From the NCBI GenBank assembly GCA_012744355.1, contig JAAYHV010000023.1:1-35138 (forward strand): DNA of 35,138 nucleotides, written 5' to 3'. A program made the position numbers and the translations under genes. Of this stretch, positions 15,862-24,699 are shown piece by piece. Position 1 is the stretch's first letter, and each line of letters begins with the position of its first letter. The stretch comes from Clostridiales bacterium (GTDB taxonomy: Bacteria; Bacillota; Clostridia; Peptostreptococcales; Anaerovoracaceae). The notes beneath the pieces are model-generated. The model saw only the letters and a program-made list of their open reading frames with translations. It was not told the DNA's origin and made no database searches.

Positions 15862-17256
15862 TTATTGATCTTTCTTCATGTACTCCATCATACCTGCTGC
15901 TGCCTTTTTACCAGCACCCATTGCAAGTATTACTGTAGCTGCACCTGTTACAGCGTCTCCACCTGCAAATACAGCTGGGTTTGAAGTAACTCCATCATCA
16001 TCAGATGCGCAGATACCTCCTCTTTTATTAGGTTCTAGCTGATCAGTTGTATCTAATATAAGTTTGTTAAGGTTAGTACCTATTGCAACAATTACTGCAT
16101 CAACATCTAATACGAAGTTTGAACCCTTTTTTTCTATCGGGCGACGTCTACCTGAAGCGTCAGGTTCACCTAATTCCATCTCAACGCATTCAAGACCAGT
16201 TACATACTGTTTCTCGTCTCCTAATACCTGCACTGGGTTGTTTAAGAGCTTGAAGATTATTCCCTCTTCAATAGCATGTTCAATTTCTTCTTTACGCGCT
16301 GGAATTTCTTCCATTGAACGTCTATATACTATGTAAACATTTTCTGCACCCATGCGTTTAGCACATCTTGCAGCATCCATAGCAACGTTACCGCCGCCAA
16401 TTACAGCCACATTTGTATTAGACTTAATCGGTGTATCGTATTCTTTTTTATAAGCCTTCATGAGATTAATTCTAGTTAAATATTCATTTGCCGAATACAC
16501 TCCTAGTAAATTCTCACCTGGCATATCCATAAATCTAGGAAGACCTGCTCCTGTTCCTACAAATACCGATTCATATCCTTCTTCTAGGAGTTCGTCTACA
16601 GTAACAAGCATACCTACTACTGCATTTTTAACAAACTTAACACCTTTATCGGCTAACTTATCAACTTCCATTTGCACTATGCTCTTAGGAAGACGAAATT
16701 CTGGTATACCGTAAGCTAGTACTCCGCCCTCTTTATGAAGACTTTCAAATACAGTTACGTCATATCCTTCGTTAATTAGGTCTCCTGCACAAGCAAGTCC
16801 TGCTGGGCCTGAACCTACTACAGCTACTTTATGACCGTTAGAAGCAATCGCTTCGTCTTTAATATCGCCATAATGATCTCTGTGCCAGTCTGCTACAAAT
16901 CTTTCAAGCCTACCTATAGCTACAGGTTCTCCATCTTTACCGCGTACGCATCTGCCTTCGCATTGGCTTTCTTGAGGACATACCCTTCCGCATATAGCAG
17001 GAAGAGAGCTTGTAGTACTTATTATTTGAAAAGCTTCTTCAAATTCACCTTTAGCTATCTGAGCAACAAACTCAGGAATTTTAATAAGTACAGGGCATCC
17101 ATCCATACATGGCCTGTCTCTACACTGTAAACAGCGCATTGCTTCGTTTATAGCCATCTTGTCTGTATAACCACTAGTAACCTCTACGAAACATTTATTA
17201 CGCACATTAGGGTCTACTTCAGGCATAGGGTTTTTATTTTCTACAAAATTAATCAT
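15862..17256 (-). CDS. nfnB: NADH-dependent ferredoxin:NADP+ oxidoreductase beta subunit (NfnB; GltD-like)
   Basis: Flavin and Fe-S subunit of an electron-bifurcating transhydrogenase that couples reduced ferredoxin and NADH to NADPH formation. The 464-residue protein has an N-terminal Fe-S region (CLQCRDRPCMDGCP and CGRVCPQESQC), a Rossmann motif VVGSGPAGLACAGDL, and a second VIGGGNVAMDAAR for pyridine nucleotide. The same fold occurs in the glutamate synthase small subunit, but the partner NfnA directly upstream and the adjacent pyruvate:ferredoxin oxidoreductase favour NfnB. The ATG at 17256 lies 11 bases after AGGAGG; an in-frame GTG at 17268 overlaps that site and is rejected. It overlaps the nfnA stop by 8 bases. 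Confidence 0.9.
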   Translation of the reverse strand: MINFVENKNPMPEVDPNVRNKCFVEVTSGYTDKMAINEAMRCLQCRDRPCMDGCPVLIKIPEFVAQIAKGEFEEAFQIISTTSSLPAICGRVCPQESQCEGRCVRGKDGEPVAIGRLERFVADWHRDHYGDIKDEAIASNGHKVAVVGSGPAGLACAGDLINEGYDVTVFESLHKEGGVLAYGIPEFRLPKSIVQMEVDKLADKGVKFVKNAVVGMLVTVDELLEEGYESVFVGTGAGLPRFMDMPGENLLGVYSANEYLTRINLMKAYKKEYDTPIKSNTNVAVIGGGNVAMDAARCAKRMGAENVYIVYRRSMEEIPARKEEIEHAIEEGIIFKLLNNPVQVLGDEKQYVTGLECVEMELGEPDASGRRRPIEKKGSNFVLDVDAVIVAIGTNLNKLILDTTDQLEPNKRGGICASDDDGVTSNPAVFAGGDAVTGAATVILAMGAGKKAAAGMMEYMKKDQ

Positions 17257-18097
17257 TGTGACGTACACCTCCTGCTATGTGACAATTGTGACTCCTAGCT
17301 TCTTCTTCCTCTTTGAAATAGAAGGCATTTCTAGCTATGATTTCGTCCCAATCAACAGTTTGTCCATCAAACTCAGGACCATCAACGCATACATATTTAT
17401 TTTCGCCATCAACAGTAACTCGGCATCCACCGCACATACCAGTGCCGTCAATCATAAGCGCTGTTAAAGATACTACGGTCTTAATGTCGTAATTCTTAGT
17501 AACTGCGCATATGAATTTCATCATAATAGGCGGTCCAACTGCTATAACTTCATCATATTTATTACCATCTTCAATTAATTGTTTTAACTTATCAGTTGTG
17601 AATCCTTTTTCGCCATAACTACCATCATCTGTAGTTATGTAAAGATTGTCAACTCCTGCTTTGAATTCTTCTTCAAGAATTACTAAATCCTTGTTTTTAA
17701 AACCCATAACCATATCAACTTGGATTCCAGCAGCATGCATACCAGTAGCTATAGGGTATGCTAAAGCATTACCTGTACCTCCACCTACAACGCAAACTCG
17801 TTTCAATCCTTCAGTTGTGGTTGGTTTTCCTAATGGACCTACTACATCCTTAAAGCCTTGGCCTACCTCTAAAGCTGCCATAATATTAGTGGATTTTCCC
17901 ACTGCTTGAAATACTATAGTTATTGTGCCTTTTTCTTCATCATGACCTGCCATAGTAAGAGGAATTCTTTCACCATATTCATCAGTACGAAGAATAACAA
18001 ATTGACCAGGTTTAGCCTTTTTTGCAATCAATGGAGCCTCGATATCGAACCATACCATATCATGACTTAATTGTTTTTTATTTACAATTTTATACAT
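17249..18097 (-). CDS. nfnA: NADH-dependent ferredoxin:NADP+ oxidoreductase alpha subunit (NfnA)
   Basis: Ferredoxin-NADP reductase-like subunit of 282 residues. It has an FAD-binding barrel with RIPLTMAG, a nucleotide-binding GGGTGNALAYPIATG, and C-terminal cysteines GMCGGCRVTV and YVCVDGPEF for a [2Fe-2S] cluster. The family also includes sulfide dehydrogenase SudB and dihydroorotate dehydrogenase electron-transfer subunit PyrK. The coupled NfnB gene and the length point to NfnA. AAGGAG sits at good spacing before the ATG, 14 bases after nifJ. Ferredoxin reduced by the upstream enzyme is its expected substrate. Confidence 0.9.
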   Translation of the reverse strand: MYKIVNKKQLSHDMVWFDIEAPLIAKKAKPGQFVILRTDEYGERIPLTMAGHDEEKGTITIVFQAVGKSTNIMAALEVGQGFKDVVGPLGKPTTTEGLKRVCVVGGGTGNALAYPIATGMHAAGIQVDMVMGFKNKDLVILEEEFKAGVDNLYITTDDGSYGEKGFTTDKLKQLIEDGNKYDEVIAVGPPIMMKFICAVTKNYDIKTVVSLTALMIDGTGMCGGCRVTVDGENKYVCVDGPEFDGQTVDWDEIIARNAFYFKEEEEARSHNCHIAGGVRHND

Positions 18098-18111
18098 CCT
18101 TAATCTCCTTC

Positions 18112-21100
18112 CTAATTAGGTTCAAAACTCTTTCTTTGTCTAGCTAAAGATTCATACCTATCATTTGAAGCATCTTCTGATTCAGCGAAAAGTCTTTCAG
18201 CTCTTTCAGGATACTTAAGAATTAATGAATTATATCTTTCTTCACCCATGATGAAATCTCTGTATGACTCTGTGGGTTCTTGACTGTCTAAACTAAGTGG
18301 GTTTTTCTTTGCAGCAACCGATTCAGGATTATATCTTAAAAGATTCCAGTAACCAGCTCTCACTGCTTTTTTCATCTCTTCCATAGATCTATTCATACCA
18401 GATTTAACACCGTGGTTAATACATGGAGCATAAGATATGATAAGCGATGGTCCTTCATATGCTTCAGCTTCTCTAATAGCTTGAAGTGTCTGGTTTGGGT
18501 TAGCTCCCATAGCGATTTGCGCTACGTAAACATAACCGTAAGTCATAGCCATCTGTGCTAAGTTCTTTTTATTTGTGGCTTTTCCGCTAGCTGCAAATTT
18601 AGCTACTGCACCAATTGGAGTAGCCTTTGAAGCTTGTCCACCTGTATTAGAGTATACCTCAGTATCAAATACCATTATATTAATGTTTTCACCTGATGCT
18701 AAAGCGTGATCTACGCCGCCGTAACCTATGTCATAAGCCCAACCGTCACCACCAAATATCCATATTGATGGTTTTGGCAGCATATCAGCATTTTCAACTA
18801 CATAATTTGCATCAACGTTTTCTTTATCAGTTTTACAAAGCTCTAATAGCTGGTTTCCAGCTTCTTCTGCTTCTTCGATTACTTGCATACCTGCTATCCA
18901 TCTACTTGCTAATTTTTTGTACTTAGCATCGCTTGCTAATCTAGTTACTACAGATTGCATAGCTTCTCTGCGATTTTTTACAGATACTGCCATACCAAGA
19001 CCAAATTCCGCATTATCTTCAAAGAGCGAGTTAGACCATGCAGGTCCTCTGCCTTCTTTGTTTGTTGTATAAGGAGTTGAAGGTGCTGAGCATCCCCAAA
19101 TTGATGAACATCCTGTAGCATTAGCTATGAACATTCTATCACCAAATAACTGAGTTATAAGTTTAGCATATGGAGTTTCTCCGCATCCAGGGCAAGCTCC
19201 TGAGAATTCAAGTAGAGGTTTTTTGTATTGCGAACCTTTTACTGTGGATTCATCAAAAGGTAAATCCTTCTCAGTAACATGTGAAACTGCATAATCAAAT
19301 TTAGGTTGATGAGTTTCAATTAGTTCTCCAAATGGTTTTAATTCTAAAGCTTTCTTTCTTGCGGGACATACTTCAACGCAAGAACCGCAACCAGTACAAT
19401 CTAAAGCTGATACAGCCATAGTAAATTTCAAAGACTTATCACCTCTAAATTCTACAGTATCTGCACCCATTTCTTCCGCTTCTTTATCAGTAAGCACAAA
19501 AGGCCTTATAGCAGAATGTGGACATACTGAAGCGCACCAGTTACACTGCATGCAGTTATCAGGAATCCAATCAGGAACCTCAACTGCTATACCGCGTTTT
19601 TCAAAAGCAGCAGTGCCTGCTGGAAGTAAACCGTCTACAGTATCTAGGAACGCTGAAACAGGAATTAAGTCGCCATCCATAGAACTTGTTGGAATCATTA
19701 TATCTTTAACATATTTTTCCTGGAAAGCATTATCATATTTTACATCAGTAACTACAGGTTCATCTACAGAATCTGCCCAATCAGCAGGAATTACAACCTT
19801 ATGTAGACTGTTAACTCCAGCATCAACTGCGTCGTAGTTCATCCTTACTATTTTCTCGCCTTTTCTAGCGTAAGTATTCTTTATTGCATTTTTAAGATAG
19901 CCTACAGCTTCATCGATAGGAATTATATTTGCTAATTTAAAGAATGCAGCTTGAAGCACAGTGTTTGTTCTTCTTGCTCCAAGTCCTATTGCTAAAGCAT
20001 GTTTTACTGCATCGCAAGTATAGAACTGAATATCATTTTCAACTATAAACCTTTTAGCAGCTGCAGGTAAATGCTTACCTAATTCTTCATCACCCCATAT
20101 ACAGTTTAGTAGGAAAACTCCACCAGGGTTAACATCTTCAACTATGTTAAACTGCTGCATATATGAAGGGTTATGACAAGCTACAAAGTCAGCATTACGA
20201 ACGTAATACGTTGACTTAATTGGCTTATCACCAAATCTTAAATGAGAAATAGTTATACCACCAGATTTCTTTGAGTCATATTGGAAATATGCCTGTACAA
20301 ATTTTTCTGTGTGGTCACCTATTATTTTAATACTATTTTTGTTAGCACCTACTGTACCGTCAGCACCTAGTCCCCAGAACTTACATGATACAGTTCCCTT
20401 AGGGGAAACTACAGGATTTTCAGTTCTTGGAAGTGATAAGTGAGTTACGTCATCGTTAATTGAAAGAGTGAATTCCTTTTTAGAATTTTCTTTCCAAAGA
20501 TTCTCATATACGGCGATTATATCTCCAGGCTGCGTATCTTTAGAACCTAGACCATAACGACCACCACATATGAAGGCATCATTAAATTCAGTTCCTCTAA
20601 GCGCATCAACTATATCTAAGTATAGAGGCTCACCTGTAGAACCTGGTTCTTTTGTTCTATCTAATACTGCAATTTTCTTAACTGTTTTTGGTATAACATT
20701 TAATAGATATTTAATAGAGAACGGTCTATATAATCTAACTTTAATTAGTCCTACCTTCTTGCCCTTTGCCATCAGGTAATCTACAACTTCTTCAGCGCAA
20801 TCATTTACAGAACCCATAGCAACTATGATTTCTGTTGCATCTTTTGCACCGTAGTAGTTAAATGGTTTGTAATCAGTACCTATTTTCTCGTTTACTTTTT
20901 CCATATATTCATTAACTATATCAGGAACTTCGTTATATACCGTGTTTTTAGCTTCTACGTGCTGGAAGAAAGTTTCAGGCTGCTCGGCGGAACCCATACT
21001 ATGCGGATGGCATGGATTGTTAGCGTGCTTTTTAAAAGCCTTAATTTTATCCCAATCAACCATATCGTCTAAATCTTTGTAATCCCATACCTCAATATTT

Positions 21101-21639
21101 TGAATTTCATGAGATGTTCTGAAACCATCAAAGAAATGTACGAAAGGAATCGATGATTTAATAGATGATAAATGTGCTACAGCAGCTAAGTCCATTACTT
21201 CCTGTACTCCGCCTGCTGAAAGCATAGAAAAGCCTGTTGAACGCGTTCCCATTACATCTGAATGATCGCCAAATATTGATAAAGCATGAGTGGCTAGTGC
21301 TCTAGCAGCTACATGGAATACTGCCGGCAGCTGTTCTCCTGCTATTTTATACATATTAGGTATCATAAGTAGTAAGCCTTGTGAAGCTGTAAATGTGCTT
21401 GTAAGGGAACCTGTATTTAGTGAACCGTGTACAGCTCCTGCAGCGCCAGCTTCTGATTGAAGCTCAACTACTTTAACTCTTTCGCCAAAGAGATTCCTTC
21501 TATCGTCCGCAGCCCATTCATCAATGCTTTCTGCCATTGGTGAAGAAGGCGTTATTGGGTAAATACATGACACTTCGGAAAATGCATATGCAACATGTGC
21601 AGCTGCTGTATTTCCGTCCATTGTTTTTAATTTTCTCAT
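18112..21639 (-). CDS. nifJ: Pyruvate:ferredoxin (flavodoxin) oxidoreductase
   Basis: Single-chain enzyme that oxidises pyruvate and CoA to acetyl-CoA, CO2 and reduced ferredoxin. The 1175 residues match the homodimeric type. In order: N-terminal pyrimidine-binding domain (YPITPSSPMAE), CoA-related and gamma domains, a two-cluster ferredoxin domain with CMQCNWCASVCP (about 697) and CTGCGSCVEVCP (about 746), and the TPP-binding domain with GDGWAYDIGYGG (about 970) and TEVYSNTGGQ. The cysteine pair in GACPGCGET near residue 815 contributes to the third cluster. It sits between the polyferredoxin and nfnAB genes on one transcript. Confidence 0.97.
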   Translation of the reverse strand: MRKLKTMDGNTAAAHVAYAFSEVSCIYPITPSSPMAESIDEWAADDRRNLFGERVKVVELQSEAGAAGAVHGSLNTGSLTSTFTASQGLLLMIPNMYKIAGEQLPAVFHVAARALATHALSIFGDHSDVMGTRSTGFSMLSAGGVQEVMDLAAVAHLSSIKSSIPFVHFFDGFRTSHEIQNIEVWDYKDLDDMVDWDKIKAFKKHANNPCHPHSMGSAEQPETFFQHVEAKNTVYNEVPDIVNEYMEKVNEKIGTDYKPFNYYGAKDATEIIVAMGSVNDCAEEVVDYLMAKGKKVGLIKVRLYRPFSIKYLLNVIPKTVKKIAVLDRTKEPGSTGEPLYLDIVDALRGTEFNDAFICGGRYGLGSKDTQPGDIIAVYENLWKENSKKEFTLSINDDVTHLSLPRTENPVVSPKGTVSCKFWGLGADGTVGANKNSIKIIGDHTEKFVQAYFQYDSKKSGGITISHLRFGDKPIKSTYYVRNADFVACHNPSYMQQFNIVEDVNPGGVFLLNCIWGDEELGKHLPAAAKRFIVENDIQFYTCDAVKHALAIGLGARRTNTVLQAAFFKLANIIPIDEAVGYLKNAIKNTYARKGEKIVRMNYDAVDAGVNSLHKVVIPADWADSVDEPVVTDVKYDNAFQEKYVKDIMIPTSSMDGDLIPVSAFLDTVDGLLPAGTAAFEKRGIAVEVPDWIPDNCMQCNWCASVCPHSAIRPFVLTDKEAEEMGADTVEFRGDKSLKFTMAVSALDCTGCGSCVEVCPARKKALELKPFGELIETHQPKFDYAVSHVTEKDLPFDESTVKGSQYKKPLLEFSGACPGCGETPYAKLITQLFGDRMFIANATGCSSIWGCSAPSTPYTTNKEGRGPAWSNSLFEDNAEFGLGMAVSVKNRREAMQSVVTRLASDAKYKKLASRWIAGMQVIEEAEEAGNQLLELCKTDKENVDANYVVENADMLPKPSIWIFGGDGWAYDIGYGGVDHALASGENINIMVFDTEVYSNTGGQASKATPIGAVAKFAASGKATNKKNLAQMAMTYGYVYVAQIAMGANPNQTLQAIREAEAYEGPSLIISYAPCINHGVKSGMNRSMEEMKKAVRAGYWNLLRYNPESVAAKKNPLSLDSQEPTESYRDFIMGEERYNSLILKYPERAERLFAESEDASNDRYESLARQRKSFEPN

Positions 21640-21654
21640 ATCCTCACTCCCTTT

Positions 21655-22767
21655 CTAAAGATCCAACGCTGCCTTTTGTAAGTAATTGTATTCAGGAACT
21701 GCTTGTTCTCTGATAACATCTCTAGTACACATGTACAAACAGATGCCACAATTCTCACATAAATCAGGGTTTATGATAGCCAGTGAACCTTCTAAGGTGA
21801 TAGCTCCGTTAGGACAGTTACGAACACAGTCTCCACATCCTACGCAACCAAAGTCGCAAACAGATTTCTTAAAGTCTGCATCAAATGTATTTGAGCAGGC
21901 AACCTGCTTAGCTCCTACGTAAGGAACTTCAATAATGATATCATTAGGACATTCAAGAACACAGTCAAAACAGCCGACACATTTATCAGGGTCTACTTTT
22001 GCTGTTCCATCTATGACTTTAATTGCATCGAAACGACATACTTCAACACAATCTCCGCAGCCAACACATCCTACTTGGCATAATTCTGGAAATTCGTATC
22101 TTTTCTCTGAAGCTTCCTTGCAACTAGTAATTCCTAATTCTTCAAATTTAGCATGAGCTTTAACACCACCTGAGCATTTTACAAATGCCACATGATCTTT
22201 AACTTCTGTTAAATCGTGAATTTCATCTACGATAATTTTCTTAGTACAAACTACAGAGCAAGCCACGCAACCTACACATTTACTGTAGTCTATTACTGCA
22301 CAGTTATCTATAACTTTAACCGCGCCTTCAGGGCATATGTCTTCACATTCCCCACAACCAATACATCCGAAACCACAAATAGCTCTTGTTTTATCTTCAT
22401 CTTCTTCCTCATTTGCACAAGGAATAAATACTGTAGCCTCTCTAGGCACAAGAATTATTATATTTTGCGGACATGCGTCTAGACAGTCACCACAACCATC
22501 ACATTTCTCTTTATCTATGATCACTTTGCCATCAACTAATTTCATGGCATCTTGCTCACACTTCTCGATACATGAACCAACTCCAAGACAACCATATTGA
22601 CATTCACCATCAATAAAACCCAATTCTTTAGCTTCATCACAAGACTTTAGACCGGCGAATCTCTCTTTACCCGCAGCGTCGCCACTACATCTTATGAAAG
22701 CTACTAAATCTTCTGTTGCCTCTTGAGGACTGCTATTATTACAATCTTCTTTTAGAGCCTTTCCCAT
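21655..22767 (-). CDS. Soluble polyferredoxin, two tandem RnfB-like modules, eight predicted [4Fe-4S] clusters
   Basis: A 370-residue cysteine-rich protein with no membrane segment. It is an internal duplication. Each half opens with an AF(I/V)(R/K)CSG block, then carries four cysteine motifs: first half CQYGCLGVGSCIEKC, CDGCGDCLDACP, CGFGCIGCGECEDICP and CVGCVACSVVC; second half CQVGCVGCGDCVEVC, CVGCFDCVLECP, CDFGCVGCGDCVRNCP and CENCGICLYMC. The module resembles the cytoplasmic ferredoxin part of RnfB. Standing first in an operon with pyruvate:ferredoxin oxidoreductase and NfnAB, it is a likely electron conduit or buffer between them; this is inference. The ATG at 22767 is 8 bases after AGGAGG; the ATG two codons earlier is too close. 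Confidence 0.82.
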   Translation of the reverse strand: MGKALKEDCNNSSPQEATEDLVAFIRCSGDAAGKERFAGLKSCDEAKELGFIDGECQYGCLGVGSCIEKCEQDAMKLVDGKVIIDKEKCDGCGDCLDACPQNIIILVPREATVFIPCANEEEDEDKTRAICGFGCIGCGECEDICPEGAVKVIDNCAVIDYSKCVGCVACSVVCTKKIIVDEIHDLTEVKDHVAFVKCSGGVKAHAKFEELGITSCKEASEKRYEFPELCQVGCVGCGDCVEVCRFDAIKVIDGTAKVDPDKCVGCFDCVLECPNDIIIEVPYVGAKQVACSNTFDADFKKSVCDFGCVGCGDCVRNCPNGAITLEGSLAIINPDLCENCGICLYMCTRDVIREQAVPEYNYLQKAALDL

Positions 22768-22861
22768 TTGCATTACCTCCTCTGATATCTATTCAAAACA
22801 GAATGTAAGTTTTGATTAATTAAACAATCATAAACATTAAATTTGTTACATCAATGCCTTC

Positions 22862-22890
22862 ATTCTATCACCATCAGTTTTTGAAATCAA
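22862..22890 (-). promoter_or_regulatory. Promoter of the polyferredoxin-nifJ-nfnAB operon
   Basis: Minus-strand TTGATT (22885-22890), 17-base spacer, TAGAAT (22862-22867). The predicted leader is about 90 bases and contains an imperfect inverted repeat at 22812-22827. Confidence 0.7.
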
Positions 22891-22916
22891 CAAAAAATAC
22901 TGTTTTTTTTACAGTA
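22891..22916 (-). terminator. Weak terminator after the Spo0A-like gene
   Basis: On the minus strand TACTGT (22911-22916) and ACAGTA (22898-22903) form a 6-base stem with an A-rich loop, followed by six T. It sits between the Spo0A-like gene and the polyferredoxin promoter. Confidence 0.55.
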
Positions 22917-22940
22917 CAAATATGTATGGAATTATGCACA

Positions 22941-23330
22941 TTATTTCAGCATATTTGATATTAGGAATATAAACTGTGAATTACTAGGTTTAAGGCCTAA
23001 AGTAGTGTATTTAGGCAATTTTCCACTTGCCCACGCTATGTTGATAGCATGCCTCATATTGCTGTCTACGCAGCTTATATTAGTCCCGTGTTTTGATGCT
23101 ATCTTAGGATATACGGTTTTAGTTATCCAATTGCTTTCACTTTCATCTAAAACTATTATTATGGCATCCTTTAAAAATTCATATCCTATGTAATAATTTG
23201 GAATTCCACATTTATCTAATATCTCGTATACTTTAATCTCAAATAATTCCTTTATCAGAGTTTCGGGCAACTTTTCATTATCTTCGCATACTATTGCGTA
23301 TACGTTTTCGTTATCGCTTAGGTATATCAT
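22941..23330 (-). CDS. Stand-alone Spo0A C-terminal-domain-like protein
   Basis: A 129-residue protein. Residues about 32-108 resemble the DNA-binding effector domain of the sporulation regulator Spo0A: KCGIPNYYIGYEFLKDAIII, then TKTVYPKIASKHGT and MRHAINIAWASG. There is no receiver domain. In Spo0A the recognition helix reads SRVERAIRHAI; here it is SCVDSNMRHAI, so two arginines I recall as DNA contacts (R214, R217) are replaced by Cys and Ser. It may bind other DNA, or serve another purpose. Its start overlaps the stop of the ComEA-like gene by 4 bases, so the two are co-translated. The function is unknown. Confidence 0.68.
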   Translation of the reverse strand: MIYLSDNENVYAIVCEDNEKLPETLIKELFEIKVYEILDKCGIPNYYIGYEFLKDAIIIVLDESESNWITKTVYPKIASKHGTNISCVDSNMRHAINIAWASGKLPKYTTLGLKPSNSQFIFLISNMLK

Positions 23331-23932
23331 ACAGTTATTGAATCCTTTACTTTGTCAAATGTAACTACGCCTATTCCTGAAATATTTAGTAATTCTTCTA
23401 TAGATTTAAAACCATCATGCTCCTCTCTGTAATCAATTATAATTCCTGCAGTAACTGGTCCTATTCCGGGAAGTTCTTCTAAATCACCAGAACTTGCTAT
23501 GTTGATGTTTATCATCCCATTATTACTAGCCATGTCTGTTTCTTGAACAGTTTCTCCAACCTTTGGAATGATTACCTTGTAACCATCGCTTACAACCATA
23601 GCTCTATTAATAGTAGTAACATCTGCGTCCTCGCATAGGCCTCCTGCCATTTCTATAATATTAAACAATCTTGCGCCCGTTTCTACCTTGTATACACCAG
23701 GTTTTTTAACTGCGCCGTCTATATCAATATATATTTCACTAGGTACTTCTTCTACAATTACATTTTCACAGCTCTCATCTACTGTTATCTCCTGTTCTTT
23801 TTCATCACTACCTCTCAAAAAACAGTAAAAGATAGCTATAACTATTATTAATATAGTCAATGCTATCTTACGAAACATAGGAGTATTCAAACACTCCTTA
23901 ATTCTTTCTAAATCAAAATTTAATCCATTCAT
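23327..23932 (-). CDS. comEA: ComEA-like membrane-anchored DNA-binding protein
   Basis: A 201-residue protein with an N-terminal transmembrane anchor (IALTILIIVIAIFYCFL at about 23-39), an SLBB domain (DIDGAVKKPGVYKVETGA at about 70), and a C-terminal pair of helix-hairpin-helix motifs (NINIASSGDLEELPGIGP and a GIG near the end). This is the layout of ComEA, which binds incoming DNA outside the membrane during transformation. No comEB or comEC follows; instead the Spo0A-like gene does. The ATG at 23932 has AAAGGAG at good spacing, so the frame's upstream extension is rejected. Confidence 0.87.
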   Translation of the reverse strand: MNGLNFDLERIKECLNTPMFRKIALTILIIVIAIFYCFLRGSDEKEQEITVDESCENVIVEEVPSEIYIDIDGAVKKPGVYKVETGARLFNIIEMAGGLCEDADVTTINRAMVVSDGYKVIIPKVGETVQETDMASNNGMININIASSGDLEELPGIGPVTAGIIIDYREEHDGFKSIEELLNISGIGVVTFDKVKDSITV

Positions 23933-23975
23933 ATTATACTCCTTTATAATCACACTACATACACACTATACATAT

Positions 23976-24004
23976 ACAGTATAACAAAAAGGTCTGTAAA
24001 TCAA
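23976..24004 (-). promoter_or_regulatory. Candidate promoter of comEA
   Basis: Minus-strand TTGATT (23999-24004), 17-base spacer, TACTGT (23976-23981); an overlapping TATACT is an alternative -10 at poorer spacing. Confidence 0.5.
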
Positions 24005-24055
24005 GAAGTTTAAATCATTTGCAAAAGAATACTCTTTTATTACTATTAAATTTTA

Positions 24056-24682
24056 TCATGCGACTGTATTTAAGAATTCATTAAGTCTAAATCCAGAATT
24101 GATGTCTCCCACAAAAAGAATTTCATCACCTGACTCTAAGCATTCATAAGGCCCTGGAGAAATAAGTATGTGGCCTTTTCTATTAATTCCTACAATAGTT
24201 GCACCTGTATTTTGCCAAACTAAAATTTCCTTAATTGACTTTCCGATAGCCCAAGATTCATCTAAAACAGGTTCTTCATAAATAGGTATATATTCATTAT
24301 TTTTAAATCTTATTGAATAATCTATTATGTTTTTAGTAGCTTCATTAAGTTCTTTGTCTAGAGTTTCTCTTCTCTTTTGAATCTCGCTTATATTAAGTCT
24401 TAAAGCTTTAATGTTTTCTTTGGCCTTGTAACTATCTATAAATCTTTCTGCCTGCTCATGAGAAGACACAAAGATACCTTTACCGTGTTTAACTTCAACG
24501 ATTTCCATATCAGAAAGCAAAGTCATTGCCTTTCTGATAGTTTCAGGTGAAACGCTGTATTCGCTAGAAAGTTTAGACCTTCCGCTTATTTTAGCGTCTA
24601 TTTTAATTTCTTTTCTGCTGATTTTACCAGCTACATCTAAAGCTATTTTCATGTAAACCGGTAAAGCACTCGTTTTATTCAT
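24056..24682 (-). CDS. busR: BusR-type repressor: GntR helix-turn-helix plus RCK_C (TrkA-C) domain
   Basis: A 208-residue regulator. The N-terminal winged helix-turn-helix of GntR type (SEYSVSPETIRKAMTLLSD, then VKHGKGIFV) is followed by a predicted coiled coil (about 80-115, RLNISEIQKRRETLDKELNE) and a C-terminal RCK_C/TrkA-C domain (about 125-208, with GATIVGINRKGHILISPGP). This architecture is BusR of streptococci and Lactococcus, which represses the betaine transporter when cyclic di-AMP fills its RCK_C domain. It is the last gene of the transporter operon, after 17 bases, implying autoregulation. The candidate operator lies at 27775-27807 before the first gene. Confidence 0.87.
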   Translation of the reverse strand: MNKTSALPVYMKIALDVAGKISRKEIKIDAKISGRSKLSSEYSVSPETIRKAMTLLSDMEIVEVKHGKGIFVSSHEQAERFIDSYKAKENIKALRLNISEIQKRRETLDKELNEATKNIIDYSIRFKNNEYIPIYEEPVLDESWAIGKSIKEILVWQNTGATIVGINRKGHILISPGPYECLESGDEILFVGDINSGFRLNEFLNTVA

Positions 24683-24699
24683 TTTAATTTTCCTTTATT

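Noticed and set aside
15862-17256. Glutamate synthase small subunit (gltD)
   Set aside because: No large glutamate synthase subunit is nearby, while an NfnA gene overlaps it and pyruvate:ferredoxin oxidoreductase is in the same operon.
21686-22600. Plus-strand open frames opposite the polyferredoxin
   Set aside because: They are mirror frames of a cysteine-rich repeat gene, with no ribosome binding sites and Ser/Thr/Pro-rich low-complexity products.
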